From assembly GCF_001434055.1 (NCBI RefSeq), contig NZ_AZCZ01000014.1, positions 1-63,491 on the forward strand: a DNA stretch of 63,491 nucleotides, written 5' to 3'. Below, piece after piece: positions 1 to 7,822 of this stretch (positions are counted from its first letter, which is position 1; every line of letters starts with the position of its first letter). The DNA comes from Levilactobacillus parabrevis ATCC 53295. Lineage in GTDB: Bacteria > Bacillota > Bacilli > Lactobacillales > Lactobacillaceae. The notes beneath the pieces were generated by a model. The model did no database searches, had not been told where the DNA came from, and was given only the letters and a program-made list of their open reading frames with translations. The translations under genes and the position numbers were made by a program.

Positions 1-3
1 TGT

Positions 4-1170
4 CTATTTTATTGACAGGGGACCACTTCTCTTAACGGCTGGATCTGCCACCTTGCAATAAGTATAAGTAATGGTCTGTTCAGAACTGGTAAACTTCCCT
101 GTTTCCTCTCCAGTCGTCTTAACCAGGTTGTACCCAGAAATCTCAAGCGGTTCTGCCTGGTAATCAGCTCCCAGGGATCCGGTCAACGTTTTATCCGGCT
201 TTAATGACTGGCCTTGCTCGTCAACGTAACGGATAGTAACAGGCTTGCTGGAGACTGTAGACGGTGTGGTGGGTGCAGCTACCCTTTTAAATACAAAACA
301 GCTTGGCTGTCCCGCCATGCTTAATTGACCATCCGCAACATCCTTCATAGTTCCATCCACATCTTGCTGGGTCACAAAGTTCTTGAGTGACCTCCCTAGC
401 AATGCCCGCTCCTGTACTTCTGAGGCTTCTGGATCTAGTTTACTGAGTTGTTCTGCAGAGTATTGCGATAAGTAAATCTTTGATTTTAAATTCAAAACTT
501 CATTATAATTTCCTAGTATTGCTTCCTTAGTTCCAAAATATGAATCAAGCATTGGCCTAAAATTTTTTATTAATTCACTCGTAGAGGCTTCCAATCGCTT
601 TTGACGGATATTTTCCTGATAGTCCTTTACAATTGCGTCAATATCTACGCCTTCTGGATCTAGAGAGATCTGAGCGGCCGTCTTTAGTGCCCAGCTGAGC
701 ACATAAACATACGTGCCGAGAAATTCAGTTAAATCCTTTCCTTCAGTGAGTCCATATGTTTTTAAATCGTCACCCGTTAGATAATCGGCTAAGGATTCAT
801 TAGGCGTATTTAAAAGACCACCGCCGAGAAAATGCATAGCTACCGCAACATTATCGGAAGCATCATCTTCACCGACATCCGAAACAAAAATTTCGTGAAA
901 ATTATCATCTGCCACTTCTTGAACAGTGTAGAGTTGCTTATTCTCTGGATACCAAGGAACATGAGTTGTCACGCCCTTTTCATCCGTGATTAGATTGTAT
1001 GGCACTTGTACCAAATCAACTTGAATACGCTCAGGGATAACACTGGCATCGCCCGCTACCGCATCCACAGAACTCGCCGTTGCTGCCTGGGTCGTCACGG
1101 GCACAATTGCGCCACCCGCTAGGATTAACGTGAGGCCGGCCACCAACAGCCGGCGGACCAGATCAGTCAT
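4..1170 (-). CDS. Secreted protein with C-terminal MucBP-like domain
   Basis: A 388-residue exported protein of unknown role. Residues 1-29 form a signal peptide (basic MTDLVRR start, hydrophobic core, likely cleavage after TTQA). Residues about 40-290 match no family I recognise; they are charged and probably helical. Residues about 310-373 look like a MucBP repeat (VTIRYVDEQG ... GYNLV ... ITYTY), a domain found in Lactobacillus mucus-binding adhesins. The protein ends 16 residues later with no LPxTG motif or membrane tail, so it is either released or held non-covalently. Two cysteines (in QPSCF and YTYCK) could form a disulfide, which is uncommon in exported proteins of this group. The start is supported by GAGGTGA 6 bases upstream. 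It could be a truncated version of a longer anchored adhesin. Confidence 0.8.
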   Translation of the reverse strand: MTDLVRRLLVAGLTLILAGGAIVPVTTQAATASSVDAVAGDASVIPERIQVDLVQVPYNLITDEKGVTTHVPWYPENKQLYTVQEVADDNFHEIFVSDVGEDDASDNVAVAMHFLGGGLLNTPNESLADYLTGDDLKTYGLTEGKDLTEFLGTYVYVLSWALKTAAQISLDPEGVDIDAIVKDYQENIRQKRLEASTSELIKNFRPMLDSYFGTKEAILGNYNEVLNLKSKIYLSQYSAEQLSKLDPEASEVQERALLGRSLKNFVTQQDVDGTMKDVADGQLSMAGQPSCFVFKRVAAPTTPSTVSSKPVTIRYVDEQGQSLKPDKTLTGSLGADYQAEPLEISGYNLVKTTGEETGKFTSSEQTITYTYCKVADPAVKRSGPLSIK

Positions 1171-1360
1171 AGAATCACCTCATTATTATGATTGGTATAC
1201 ATTGCTCAGTTTAACACAGCAGGTGGTAAAACATGTCGATTATTAATCAGACTGATCGCATATTCTATGTGAGCCAGCCTCACATCACGTTAGATTGGCT
1301 CTGTGCTTGCTTTCCCTGGTGTCACTCTAGAAGTGGTCACTGATACACTAAAAATGAACA

Positions 1361-1395
1361 CAAAAAAACCGGTAGCAGTCATAAACTGCCACCGG
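1361..1395 (-). terminator. Rho-independent terminator of rpmE2
   Basis: On the minus strand an arm beginning CCGGTGGCAG pairs across a short loop with CTGCTACCGG (one internal mismatch) and is followed by seven T residues. It lies 23 bases after the rpmE2 stop codon. Confidence 0.9.
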
Positions 1396-1417
1396 CGACA
1401 AATCATATTTATTATAA

Positions 1418-1669
1418 TTAGTCGTTTGCCAAACCGTATTTCTTATTGAAACGGTCCACAGCACCATCGGCTTGGGTAAACTTTTGCTTACCAGTGTAGA
1501 ATGGGTGTGAATCTGAAGAAATTTCGACACGGATCAATGGGTAAGTGTTGCCATCTTCCCATTCAACCGTTTCGTCAGAAGTTGCCGTTGAACCAGACAA
1601 GAACTGGAAGCCAGTACTTGAGTCTTGGAACACAACTTCGTGGTAATCTGGGTGAATTCCTTGCTTCAT
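1418..1669 (-). CDS. rpmE2: 50S ribosomal protein L31 type B
   Basis: An 83-residue protein of the large ribosomal subunit. The start [14 protein letters not shown], the core [12 protein letters not shown] and the end [17 protein letters not shown] are typical of L31 type B. It has no CxxC zinc pair, so this is the zinc-independent paralogue. In Bacillus the equivalent gene is induced by zinc starvation through Zur. I see no Zur palindrome upstream here, so it may be the constitutive L31. A ribosome binding site (AAAGGAG) precedes the ATG. It is transcribed away from murA from its own promoter, which overlaps the end of murA. Confidence 0.96.
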   Translation of the reverse strand: MKQGIHPDYHEVVFQDSSTGFQFLSGSTATSDETVEWEDGNTYPLIRVEISSDSHPFYTGKQKFTQADGAVDRFNKKYGLAND

Positions 1670-1737
1670 AATGTATTACGCTCCTTTGCCCTGGTTCATC
1701 TACTGAGCCAGAGATTGATTTAATCGTCAACCGTTGA

Positions 1738-1766
1738 ATTATACCATGAAACCCAATTACGGGCAA
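1738..1766 (-). promoter_or_regulatory. rpmE2 promoter
   Basis: On the minus strand TTGCCC (1761-1766) and TATAAT (1738-1743) are separated by 17 bases. The -10 lies about 70 bases upstream of the rpmE2 ATG and the -35 sits just past the murA stop codon. Confidence 0.7.
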
Positions 1767-1769
1767 TGG

Positions 1770-3059
1770 CTAATCTTGGCCGTTTTCTACCAAACTTTCT
1801 TTACTCACAATTTCAACATCCGCGTTCAGCGCCGTCAGCTTAGCAACGATGCGATCGTAACCCCGCAGAATGTTATCGGCCTCTTCGATTTCAGTATCGC
1901 CATCGGCCATGAGTCCCGTGATGACCAGCGCAGCGCCCGCCCGGATTTCACCGGCCTCGACCTGACTGCCCGTCAGCCCCTCACTCGGATCGACCACAAT
2001 CATGTCGTCCTCCGAACGAATGTTAGCACCCATCTTCCGCAGCTCCGCAATGTGCATGATACGCTTGGGATAGATGGTATCGATAACCACGCTACTCCCG
2101 TTCGCCCGGAACAACAACGGCGTTAATGGCTGTTGCAGGTCCGTCGCAAACCCAGGAAAGGGCATCGTCTTGATGCGAATCGGTTTGAGGTTTTCCGAAC
2201 GTGGCACGTAAATGCTGTCTTCGTTGATCTCTAGTGGCACGCCCATTTCGATCATCTTGGCCGTAAAGGCTTCGAGATGTTCTGGAATCACGTTCTTAAT
2301 AACGACGCCATCCCCAACGGCCGCAGCCATCGACAGGTAGGTCCCGGCTTCGATCCGGTCCGGAATAATCGTGTGGGTGTTCATCGCCCGCAGCGTTGGT
2401 ACCCCTTCGATACGAATCACATCGGTACCGGCCCCTCGAATGTGCGCTCCCATGTTGTTCAGGAACGTCGCAACATCGATAATTTCGGGCTCCTTAGCGG
2501 CATTTTCAATCACCGTGGTCCCCACTGCTTTGACCGCCGCAAGGATCGAATTGATCGTAGCCCCGACTGAGACCATGTCCAAGAAGATCCGGGCACCATG
2601 CAAGCCTTCGGGACCGGTCGTGATGCGTACCGTGCCGTCATGTTCCTCCACCGAAGCGCCCAAGGCTTCGAATGCCTTGATATGCTGGTCGATTGGCCGT
2701 GGACCAATGTTATCGCCACCCGGGAAACTTAGCGTGGCCCGTTGGAACCGCCCCAACAAGGACCCCATAAAATAGTACGATGCCCGCAAGCTCTTGATAG
2801 CCTTGCTAGGTAGCGGTGCCTCCACAATCTCAGTTGGGTCAATGGTCAAGACCCCGTCTTCGAATGTTGAGCGCACGTTCATTGATTTCAGAATTAACAT
2901 TAAATTGTGCACGTCAAGGATATCCGGTACCATATCAAAACGGACCGGGGTATCAGCGAGAATCGCTGCCGGAATTAAAGCCACTGTGCTGTTTTTGGCG
3001 CCACCGATCGTCACTTCTCCAGAAAGGCGACGGCCGCCGTGAATTATCATTTTTTTCAT
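1770..3059 (-). CDS. murA: UDP-N-acetylglucosamine 1-carboxyvinyltransferase (MurA), Asp variant
   Basis: A 429-residue cytoplasmic enzyme that transfers enolpyruvate from PEP to UDP-GlcNAc, the first committed step of peptidoglycan synthesis. Lys22 and Asn23 (IGGAKNS) match the conserved substrate-binding pair. The catalytic loop reads [14 protein letters not shown], so Asp116 (codon at 2712-2714) replaces the cysteine that corresponds to Cys115 of E. coli. Cys-to-Asp MurA enzymes are known to stay active and to resist fosfomycin. The start MKKMIIHGG was chosen over an upstream in-frame extension because it matches family length and has AGTGAGGA before it. Lactobacillales usually carry two murA genes, and this is probably the second (MurZ-like). 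Confidence 0.95.
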   Translation of the reverse strand: MKKMIIHGGRRLSGEVTIGGAKNSTVALIPAAILADTPVRFDMVPDILDVHNLMLILKSMNVRSTFEDGVLTIDPTEIVEAPLPSKAIKSLRASYYFMGSLLGRFQRATLSFPGGDNIGPRPIDQHIKAFEALGASVEEHDGTVRITTGPEGLHGARIFLDMVSVGATINSILAAVKAVGTTVIENAAKEPEIIDVATFLNNMGAHIRGAGTDVIRIEGVPTLRAMNTHTIIPDRIEAGTYLSMAAAVGDGVVIKNVIPEHLEAFTAKMIEMGVPLEINEDSIYVPRSENLKPIRIKTMPFPGFATDLQQPLTPLLFRANGSSVVIDTIYPKRIMHIAELRKMGANIRSEDDMIVVDPSEGLTGSQVEAGEIRAGAALVITGLMADGDTEIEEADNILRGYDRIVAKLTALNADVEIVSKESLVENGQD

Positions 3060-3183
3060 TATGAAGCTATCCTCACTTAATAATCTTCCTTTTAATTCCA
3101 TACAGTCAGATACCATGATAAATAATGCCGGGCAAAAAGACAACACTTTCCCGGTATTCTGGCTAAAATGTAATATTAGCCCA

Positions 3184-3720
3184 CTACAATACCTCGTCTC
3201 GGAGGTCATCTAGGTTCTTGGCGAGTATGGTGTCGATAATGATTTTCGTTAGTTTATGTGGGGATTCGGGCATGCCGTCCTTCACCCATTTTTTTAAAAT
3301 GTTCTGTAGGCCAGCGCCAATGTAAGCACCCTGGTAGTCCGCAATATGCGGCGACTTAGGCCCTGTCTGGGCAACCAACTCCTGCATCCGTTTCAATAAA
3401 TCGGTTCGACCTTCAATGAAGACCAGATTACTTAGCTTCTTATCTTCATAGAATGCCGTCAGGAGGTGTTCTAAGGCCTGACTGGGGCTGGCTCCCTTCA
3501 ACGGGTGCAAAGCCGCCACAAAGGCCCGTTCAATGCTCGCCACGCAGTCATAGATGTCGGTGTAGTACCGGTAAAACGTGGTTCGGTTCACATCGGCCAT
3601 CGTACAGACCTCCGTGACCGAAATGGCGTTAATCGGTTTACTCTCAAGTAAAGACAACACAGTATCCTGAATCACACGCTGGGTATACTGGGCCCGCCGA
3701 TTATTTTTCACACCAACCAT
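3184..3720 (-). CDS. TetR/AcrR family transcriptional regulator
   Basis: A 178-residue DNA-binding protein. Residues about 8-60 form a TetR-type helix-turn-helix, with the recognition segment [21 protein letters not shown]. The C-terminal part is a ligand/dimer domain of unknown specificity. The start MVGVKNNRR follows GGGAGTGAGAG, and an in-frame upstream extension has no ribosome site. The gene is divergent from the ABC transporter at 4165, so a local repressor role is likely; the ligand cannot be told. A 6-bp perfect inverted repeat (4024-4037) just upstream of the transporter promoter is a candidate operator. Confidence 0.85.
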   Translation of the reverse strand: MVGVKNNRRAQYTQRVIQDTVLSLLESKPINAISVTEVCTMADVNRTTFYRYYTDIYDCVASIERAFVAALHPLKGASPSQALEHLLTAFYEDKKLSNLVFIEGRTDLLKRMQELVAQTGPKSPHIADYQGAYIGAGLQNILKKWVKDGMPESPHKLTKIIIDTILAKNLDDLRDEVL

Positions 3721-4164
3721 AACTCTCACTCCCACTTGCCGGCACACCGACAGTTCTCCGCTGCTCCGACACAAATCATATCGTCATCGCAGTTGCTTAA
3801 TAGATTAATTATAAGAGACATTACGTGCCGCCAACCCCCACTTCATGGTAAAGTTAAGGCCGGTCAACGGGTTGTTTTTAGTCTATGCTCATTGTCTAAC
3901 GTTAAAACCGCTCAGTCACGCAACTCATCTAAGTTAGGTAAGTGACGGACCTTTAGCCTAGGCATCGTTGGACGCCGGCGGCCTGTCATTAGCGCAACAC
4001 CTTGGCCAAAACAGTTGCAAAGACAACAGTTCTGTTGACATTGGCGCTTGCCAATTAACGGTTTTATTTCTATCATGTTAGACACGGTGTTGCATTAATG
4101 TATATTTTATCAGAAATACACCGCAAACAACAGTCGAATTCAAAAAATGGAAGGATTATTTTAA
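3721..4164. promoter_or_regulatory. Divergent intergenic region between TetR gene and ABC transporter, with promoter and candidate operator
   Basis: This 444-bp gap holds a good plus-strand promoter for the transporter: TTGCCA (4048-4053), a 17-bp spacer and TATCAT (4071-4076). An inverted repeat CAACAG-TT-CTGTTG at 4024-4037 lies just upstream of the -35. A weaker symmetrical stretch ACACGGTGT lies at about 4081-4090, after the -10. Both are candidate TetR operators. A TATAAT on the minus strand near 3817 could serve the regulator gene, but no matching -35 is clear. No gene is seen here. Confidence 0.6.
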
Positions 4165-6498
4165 ATGCTGGAACTCAAACACATCAAGAAATATTACTAC
4201 GTGGGGGACTCTGTCACGAAGGCCCTCGACGATGTTTCCGTTGCTTTCCGCTCCCAAGAGTTCGTTGCGATCCTTGGCCCAAGTGGCTCTGGGAAGACGA
4301 CCATGCTGAACGGTATCGGTGGCCTGGACATTTACGACTCCGGGGACTTGGCTATCGAAGGTAAATCGACCAAGGACTTCTCCGCCGCCGACTGGGACGC
4401 CTACCGGAATAATTCTGTGGGTTTCATCTTCCAGAGCTATAACATCATCGGCCACCTGAGCATCCTCGACAACGTGGAAATGGGGATGACCCTGAGTGGT
4501 GTCTCCAACGCTGAAAAGAAGGAAAAGGCCCTCAAGGCCCTCGACCGCGTCGGCTTGACCGACCATATCAATAAGAAGCCAAACCAATTATCTGGTGGGC
4601 AACTCCAACGGGTCGCTATCGCGCGGGCCATCGCCAACGAACCAGAGATTCTGTTGTGTGACGAACCCACTGGTGCCCTGGATACCGAAACCAGCGAAGA
4701 AATTATGAAGCTGATCAAGGAACTCTCCGCTGAGCGACTGGTGATCATGGTTACCCATAACCCTGACCTGGCCCACGAATACGCCGACCGGATCATCGAG
4801 TTCGCCGATGGGAAGATTCAACACGACTCCGACCCCTACGACGATCACGCCGATGCCGAACAATTCAAGTTAAAGAAGACCAAGATGACCTTCTGGACCG
4901 CATTGAAGCTGTCATTTAACAATATTCGGACCAAGAAGGGGCGAACCGCGCTGACGGCATTTGCCTCCAGTATCGGGATCATCGGAATCGCTATCGTGCT
5001 GGCCCTCTCCAATGGTTTTCAGACCCAGATCAACAAGACCCAGTCCAACACGCTGGCGCAATTCCCCATCACCATTTCGCAAACGGCCCAGGACAGCTCG
5101 ACCACTGGTCCCCAGAACAATAAGAAGACGACCAAGTCCAACAAGGTCGTCGCTAAGATCAGTGACGCCGACAAATCCGTTCACCAAAACAAGATTACCA
5201 AGAGTTACTTAAAATACGTTAAAAACATTAACGGTAACTTAAGTAAGAACATCACCTACACCTACGCGACCGGGATGAACCTCCTGCGGCAAACGGACGG
5301 CAAGACCAAGACGGTCTCCTTCTCCAACGCCGACAGTAGCAATTCGAACAGTCCAAGTGCCATGCAATCTGCCATGTCCGCTTCGACTGGTGTCGGGGGT
5401 TCCGTCTACCCGAGCGCTAACGATGGCGGCACGAACTTCCTGAAGAAGCACTACAAGGTCATCGCCGGGAGTTATCCCAAGAGTGCCAACGATGTGATCT
5501 TACTCGTTGACCGCGACAACTCGACAAACATCAATGCCCTGAAGAATCTAAACTTTGACGTTAAGGACAATCAAAAGTTGAACTACGATAAGATTGTCGG
5601 CACGAAGATCAAAGTTGTCAACAACAATAACTACTACCAAAGCCTGCCTACTGGTAACTACGTTCCAAATAAGGCAACGAATTCCCTTTACAATAACAAA
5701 GACAACACGACCATCAAGATTGCCGGTATTCTGCGGGTCAAGTCAAAATCCTCTGAGAACGTTCTGTCTTCCGGGATTGCCTACAGCGACAAACTGACGC
5801 AAAACATTATCAAAGCCAACAAGAACTCTGATATTGTAAAGGCCCAAAAGAAGGCCGACAGCAACGTTATGACGGGTCAGACCGTTAACAAGGATACCAA
5901 GACTAACTTGGTCAGCTACCTTGGTGGCTCGACCACCCCAGCAAGTATCCTGATCTACCCGAACACCTTTAAGAACAAGGATAAGGTCCTCCATTACCTG
6001 GACAAGTACAACAAGGGTAAGAGCAAATCCGACAAGGTGATCTACACCGATATGGCCGGGACTGTCTCCGACCTGACCGGGGGCTTGATGGATGCCATCA
6101 CTTACGTCCTCGTTGCTTTCGCCGGGATCTCATTGGTTACCAGCATGATCATGATCGCCATCATCACGTACACCTCCGTCCTCGAACGGACCAAGGAAAT
6201 CGGGATTCTCAAGGCCTTAGGGGCCCGGAAGAAAGATATCACCCGGGTATTTGATGCTGAAACGTTCATCCTCGGTGTGGGTTCCGGGGTTCTCGGAGTC
6301 ATCATCGCTTGGCTCCTGACCTTCCCCATCAACATCGTCTTAAAGAGCATTACCGACCTCAGCAACGTCGCGCACCTGAACCCCGTCCACGGAATCGTGC
6401 TGATTATCATCAGTACCGTTCTAACCATGTTGGGTGGCCACATCCCAGCACGGATGGCGGCCAAGAAGGACGCGGCAACGGCATTGCGTTCGGAATAG
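4165..6498 (+). CDS. MacB-like ABC transporter, fused ATPase and FtsX-type permease
   Basis: A 777-residue fusion. Residues 1-235 are an ATPase of the MacB/LolD class with Walker A GPSGSGKT, signature LSGGQ and Walker [13 protein letters not shown] membrane helix follows at about 265-285, then a large lysine-rich external region (about 290-655) and three more helices (about 660-770) in an FtsX fold. Such four-helix mechanotransmission ABC proteins expel or sense antimicrobial peptides or toxins; the substrate here is unknown. The divergent TetR gene suggests inducible control. The start follows GGAAGGA at moderate spacing. Repeat element A begins at the last base of its stop codon. Confidence 0.92.
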   Translation: MLELKHIKKYYYVGDSVTKALDDVSVAFRSQEFVAILGPSGSGKTTMLNGIGGLDIYDSGDLAIEGKSTKDFSAADWDAYRNNSVGFIFQSYNIIGHLSILDNVEMGMTLSGVSNAEKKEKALKALDRVGLTDHINKKPNQLSGGQLQRVAIARAIANEPEILLCDEPTGALDTETSEEIMKLIKELSAERLVIMVTHNPDLAHEYADRIIEFADGKIQHDSDPYDDHADAEQFKLKKTKMTFWTALKLSFNNIRTKKGRTALTAFASSIGIIGIAIVLALSNGFQTQINKTQSNTLAQFPITISQTAQDSSTTGPQNNKKTTKSNKVVAKISDADKSVHQNKITKSYLKYVKNINGNLSKNITYTYATGMNLLRQTDGKTKTVSFSNADSSNSNSPSAMQSAMSASTGVGGSVYPSANDGGTNFLKKHYKVIAGSYPKSANDVILLVDRDNSTNINALKNLNFDVKDNQKLNYDKIVGTKIKVVNNNNYYQSLPTGNYVPNKATNSLYNNKDNTTIKIAGILRVKSKSSENVLSSGIAYSDKLTQNIIKANKNSDIVKAQKKADSNVMTGQTVNKDTKTNLVSYLGGSTTPASILIYPNTFKNKDKVLHYLDKYNKGKSKSDKVIYTDMAGTVSDLTGGLMDAITYVLVAFAGISLVTSMIMIAIITYTSVLERTKEIGILKALGARKKDITRVFDAETFILGVGSGVLGVIIAWLLTFPINIVLKSITDLSNVAHLNPVHGIVLIIISTVLTMLGGHIPARMAAKKDAATALRSE

Positions 6499-6718
6499 GT
6501 TAAGAACTATCGCCTGCGGCTGTCAGGATTCCGTCTGCTGTGAGGACCGACTCCAGCCAAGAAGCTGGCTTCCGTCTCGGTTTGAAACCTCGCAAAAGTC
6601 ATGCGAGTTTCCAAACACGCCCTGCGCTGTAAGACCGGGAAAAAACAAACGCCCGGTCTAACAGCGCTGCCACGGCTGACTACATCCTGACCTCCTCCGG
6701 CTAGACTAGCTTTTAACC
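6498..6718. repeat. Structured intergenic repeat, copy A
   Basis: A 221-bp imperfect palindrome that starts on the stop codon of the ABC transporter gene. Its ends (GGTTAAGAACTATCGCC ... GACTAGCTTTTAACC) are inverted relative to each other. TCAGGAT (6523-6529) pairs with ATCCTGA (6684-6690). Inside are a CCAGC/GCTGG hairpin, AAACCTCGCA/TGCGAGTTT (6585-6610) and a 16-bp stem (6624-6639 with 6652-6667, one A:A mismatch). The sequence and architecture match copy B at 30679-30893, and five stem base pairs differ by compensatory changes. It encodes no convincing protein. It may be a non-autonomous mobile element or a structured RNA. Confidence 0.8.
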
Positions 6719-6780
6719 AATGAACATTCGTTACAGCAATGACGACGGGTCCTCACTTTTTTCAAATTTAATCTAACAGA

Positions 6781-6820
6781 AAGGTCCCACAAATCAATTT
6801 CGATTTGCGGGACCTTTTTT
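6781..6820 (+). terminator. Terminator after the ABC transporter / repeat A
   Basis: GGTCCCACAAATC (6783-6795) pairs with GATTTGCGGGACC (6802-6814) and is followed by a T run. AA precedes the hairpin, so weak activity on the minus strand is possible. Confidence 0.9.
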
Positions 6821-6909
6821 CAATTATATCAACTCAAAACTTTTAATTCCGCCCGACTTCATGCCGGTTTCCACCACCGTTGCCCGGTGAGCTACCATGT
6901 AAGCCGTGA

Positions 6910-7073
6910 GGGTGGCAGAAATCGGCCCAGCCGTGGGAATTCTCTAAGTGGCACAGCCACTTAGAGAATTGGTGGCTGTGAAACTCGTTTCTCAGAGGTT
7001 CATGGCCAAGTCTGGAGACCGCACTACGGCTCCAGACGCCCGCCCACAGCGTCACGGCCGATTTCTGCCACCC
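6910..7073. repeat. Nested perfect palindromes downstream of alsD (copy G)
   Basis: The outer arms at 6910-6927 and 7056-7073 are a perfect 18-bp inverted repeat (GGGTGGCAGAAATCGGCC). Within them lie a perfect 15-bp stem (AATTCTCTAAGTGGC, 6938-6952, with 6956-6970) and an 8-bp stem (GTCTGGAG 7010-7017 with 7030-7037). A 9-bp CACAGCCAC/GTGGCTGTG pairing competes with the 15-bp stem. Weaker symmetry continues outside the arms. The layout (outer stem plus inner hairpins, about 200 bp, right after a stop codon) resembles copies A and B, although the primary sequence differs. Confidence 0.7.
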
Positions 7074-7098
7074 GGTAAGGCGTGCTGGTAAGACCCAG

Positions 7099-7809
7099 TT
7101 AGCCTTCTGCTTCGTGGATGGCGCCTTGGATGTCATCTTTGGCGAAATCGTGTTCGCAGTATGCTTGGTCATCTACCGGCAGATGCTGTTCCAATGTTGA
7201 GAACGTTTGCACCTGGACATCCCCCGTCACCGTGCCGAAGTCCAGCAGGTGCCCGCCAAAGTCGTGGGCCGCTGACAGAAAGTGGTCATGGTAACCACCT
7301 ACTGCAACGCCGTCAAACACTTGTGGTGAGTAGTAACCAAGCAGAGTCCCCTCCACCTTGTCGCGGGTGAAGATGCTCTGTTGCTTAGCCGTTTCTGCTA
7401 GTGACTTGAATGGCCGTTCGGATTTCGCCACGGCCCGGGTCTTCACGTCTGTAAAGGTCCCGGTGACCAGGATGGAGAAGAAGGTGTTGGCGTTGTGCGT
7501 CAAGCCCAGCACCTGATCGTGTAGCTCTTCCTTGGTGGCATTCTCCACCGTCATCAGTGGCTGATAAGCGGCGAAGTGGCTGTTGGCAAATGGCAACGTG
7601 AAACTCTCCGGCACCACGTTGACCTCGCCACGACTGTTGACCTGGTAAGGCTTGCCGTCGAGAATAATCAGCTCGCCGTCTAAGCCTTCCCCGGTACCGA
7701 TCCCGGTGTCACCGTGAGCCAGTAATTCCTTCATCGTCAGCGTTCCCGTCAATAAGCCCGGAACCAATAAAGCCAAGGTCCCGTGTTGATAGAGTGTTGC
7801 TTCGTTCAT
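7099..7809 (-). CDS. alsD: Alpha-acetolactate decarboxylase
   Basis: A 236-residue cytoplasmic enzyme that decarboxylates alpha-acetolactate to acetoin, which limits acidification and draws off pyruvate. The zinc ligands are visible in GGYHDHFLSAAHDFGGH, and the family motif GTGEGLDGELIILDG near the N-terminus is intact. Length is normal for the family. It lies 13 bases after alsS, with AGGGAG before the ATG, so the two form an operon. The 3' flank carries the large palindromic element at 6910-7073. Confidence 0.96.
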   Translation of the reverse strand: MNEATLYQHGTLALLVPGLLTGTLTMKELLAHGDTGIGTGEGLDGELIILDGKPYQVNSRGEVNVVPESFTLPFANSHFAAYQPLMTVENATKEELHDQVLGLTHNANTFFSILVTGTFTDVKTRAVAKSERPFKSLAETAKQQSIFTRDKVEGTLLGYYSPQVFDGVAVGGYHDHFLSAAHDFGGHLLDFGTVTGDVQVQTFSTLEQHLPVDDQAYCEHDFAKDDIQGAIHEAEG

Positions 7810-7822
7810 ATCATTACTCCCT

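Noticed and set aside
1770-3209. A 479-residue version of MurA
   Set aside because: The first 50 codons lack a ribosome site and have no family counterpart; MKKMIIHGG matches the usual start.
6843-7172. A 109-codon minus-strand frame overlapping the end of alsD
   Set aside because: It covers the palindromic element and overlaps alsD in another frame; composition is that of palindrome translation.
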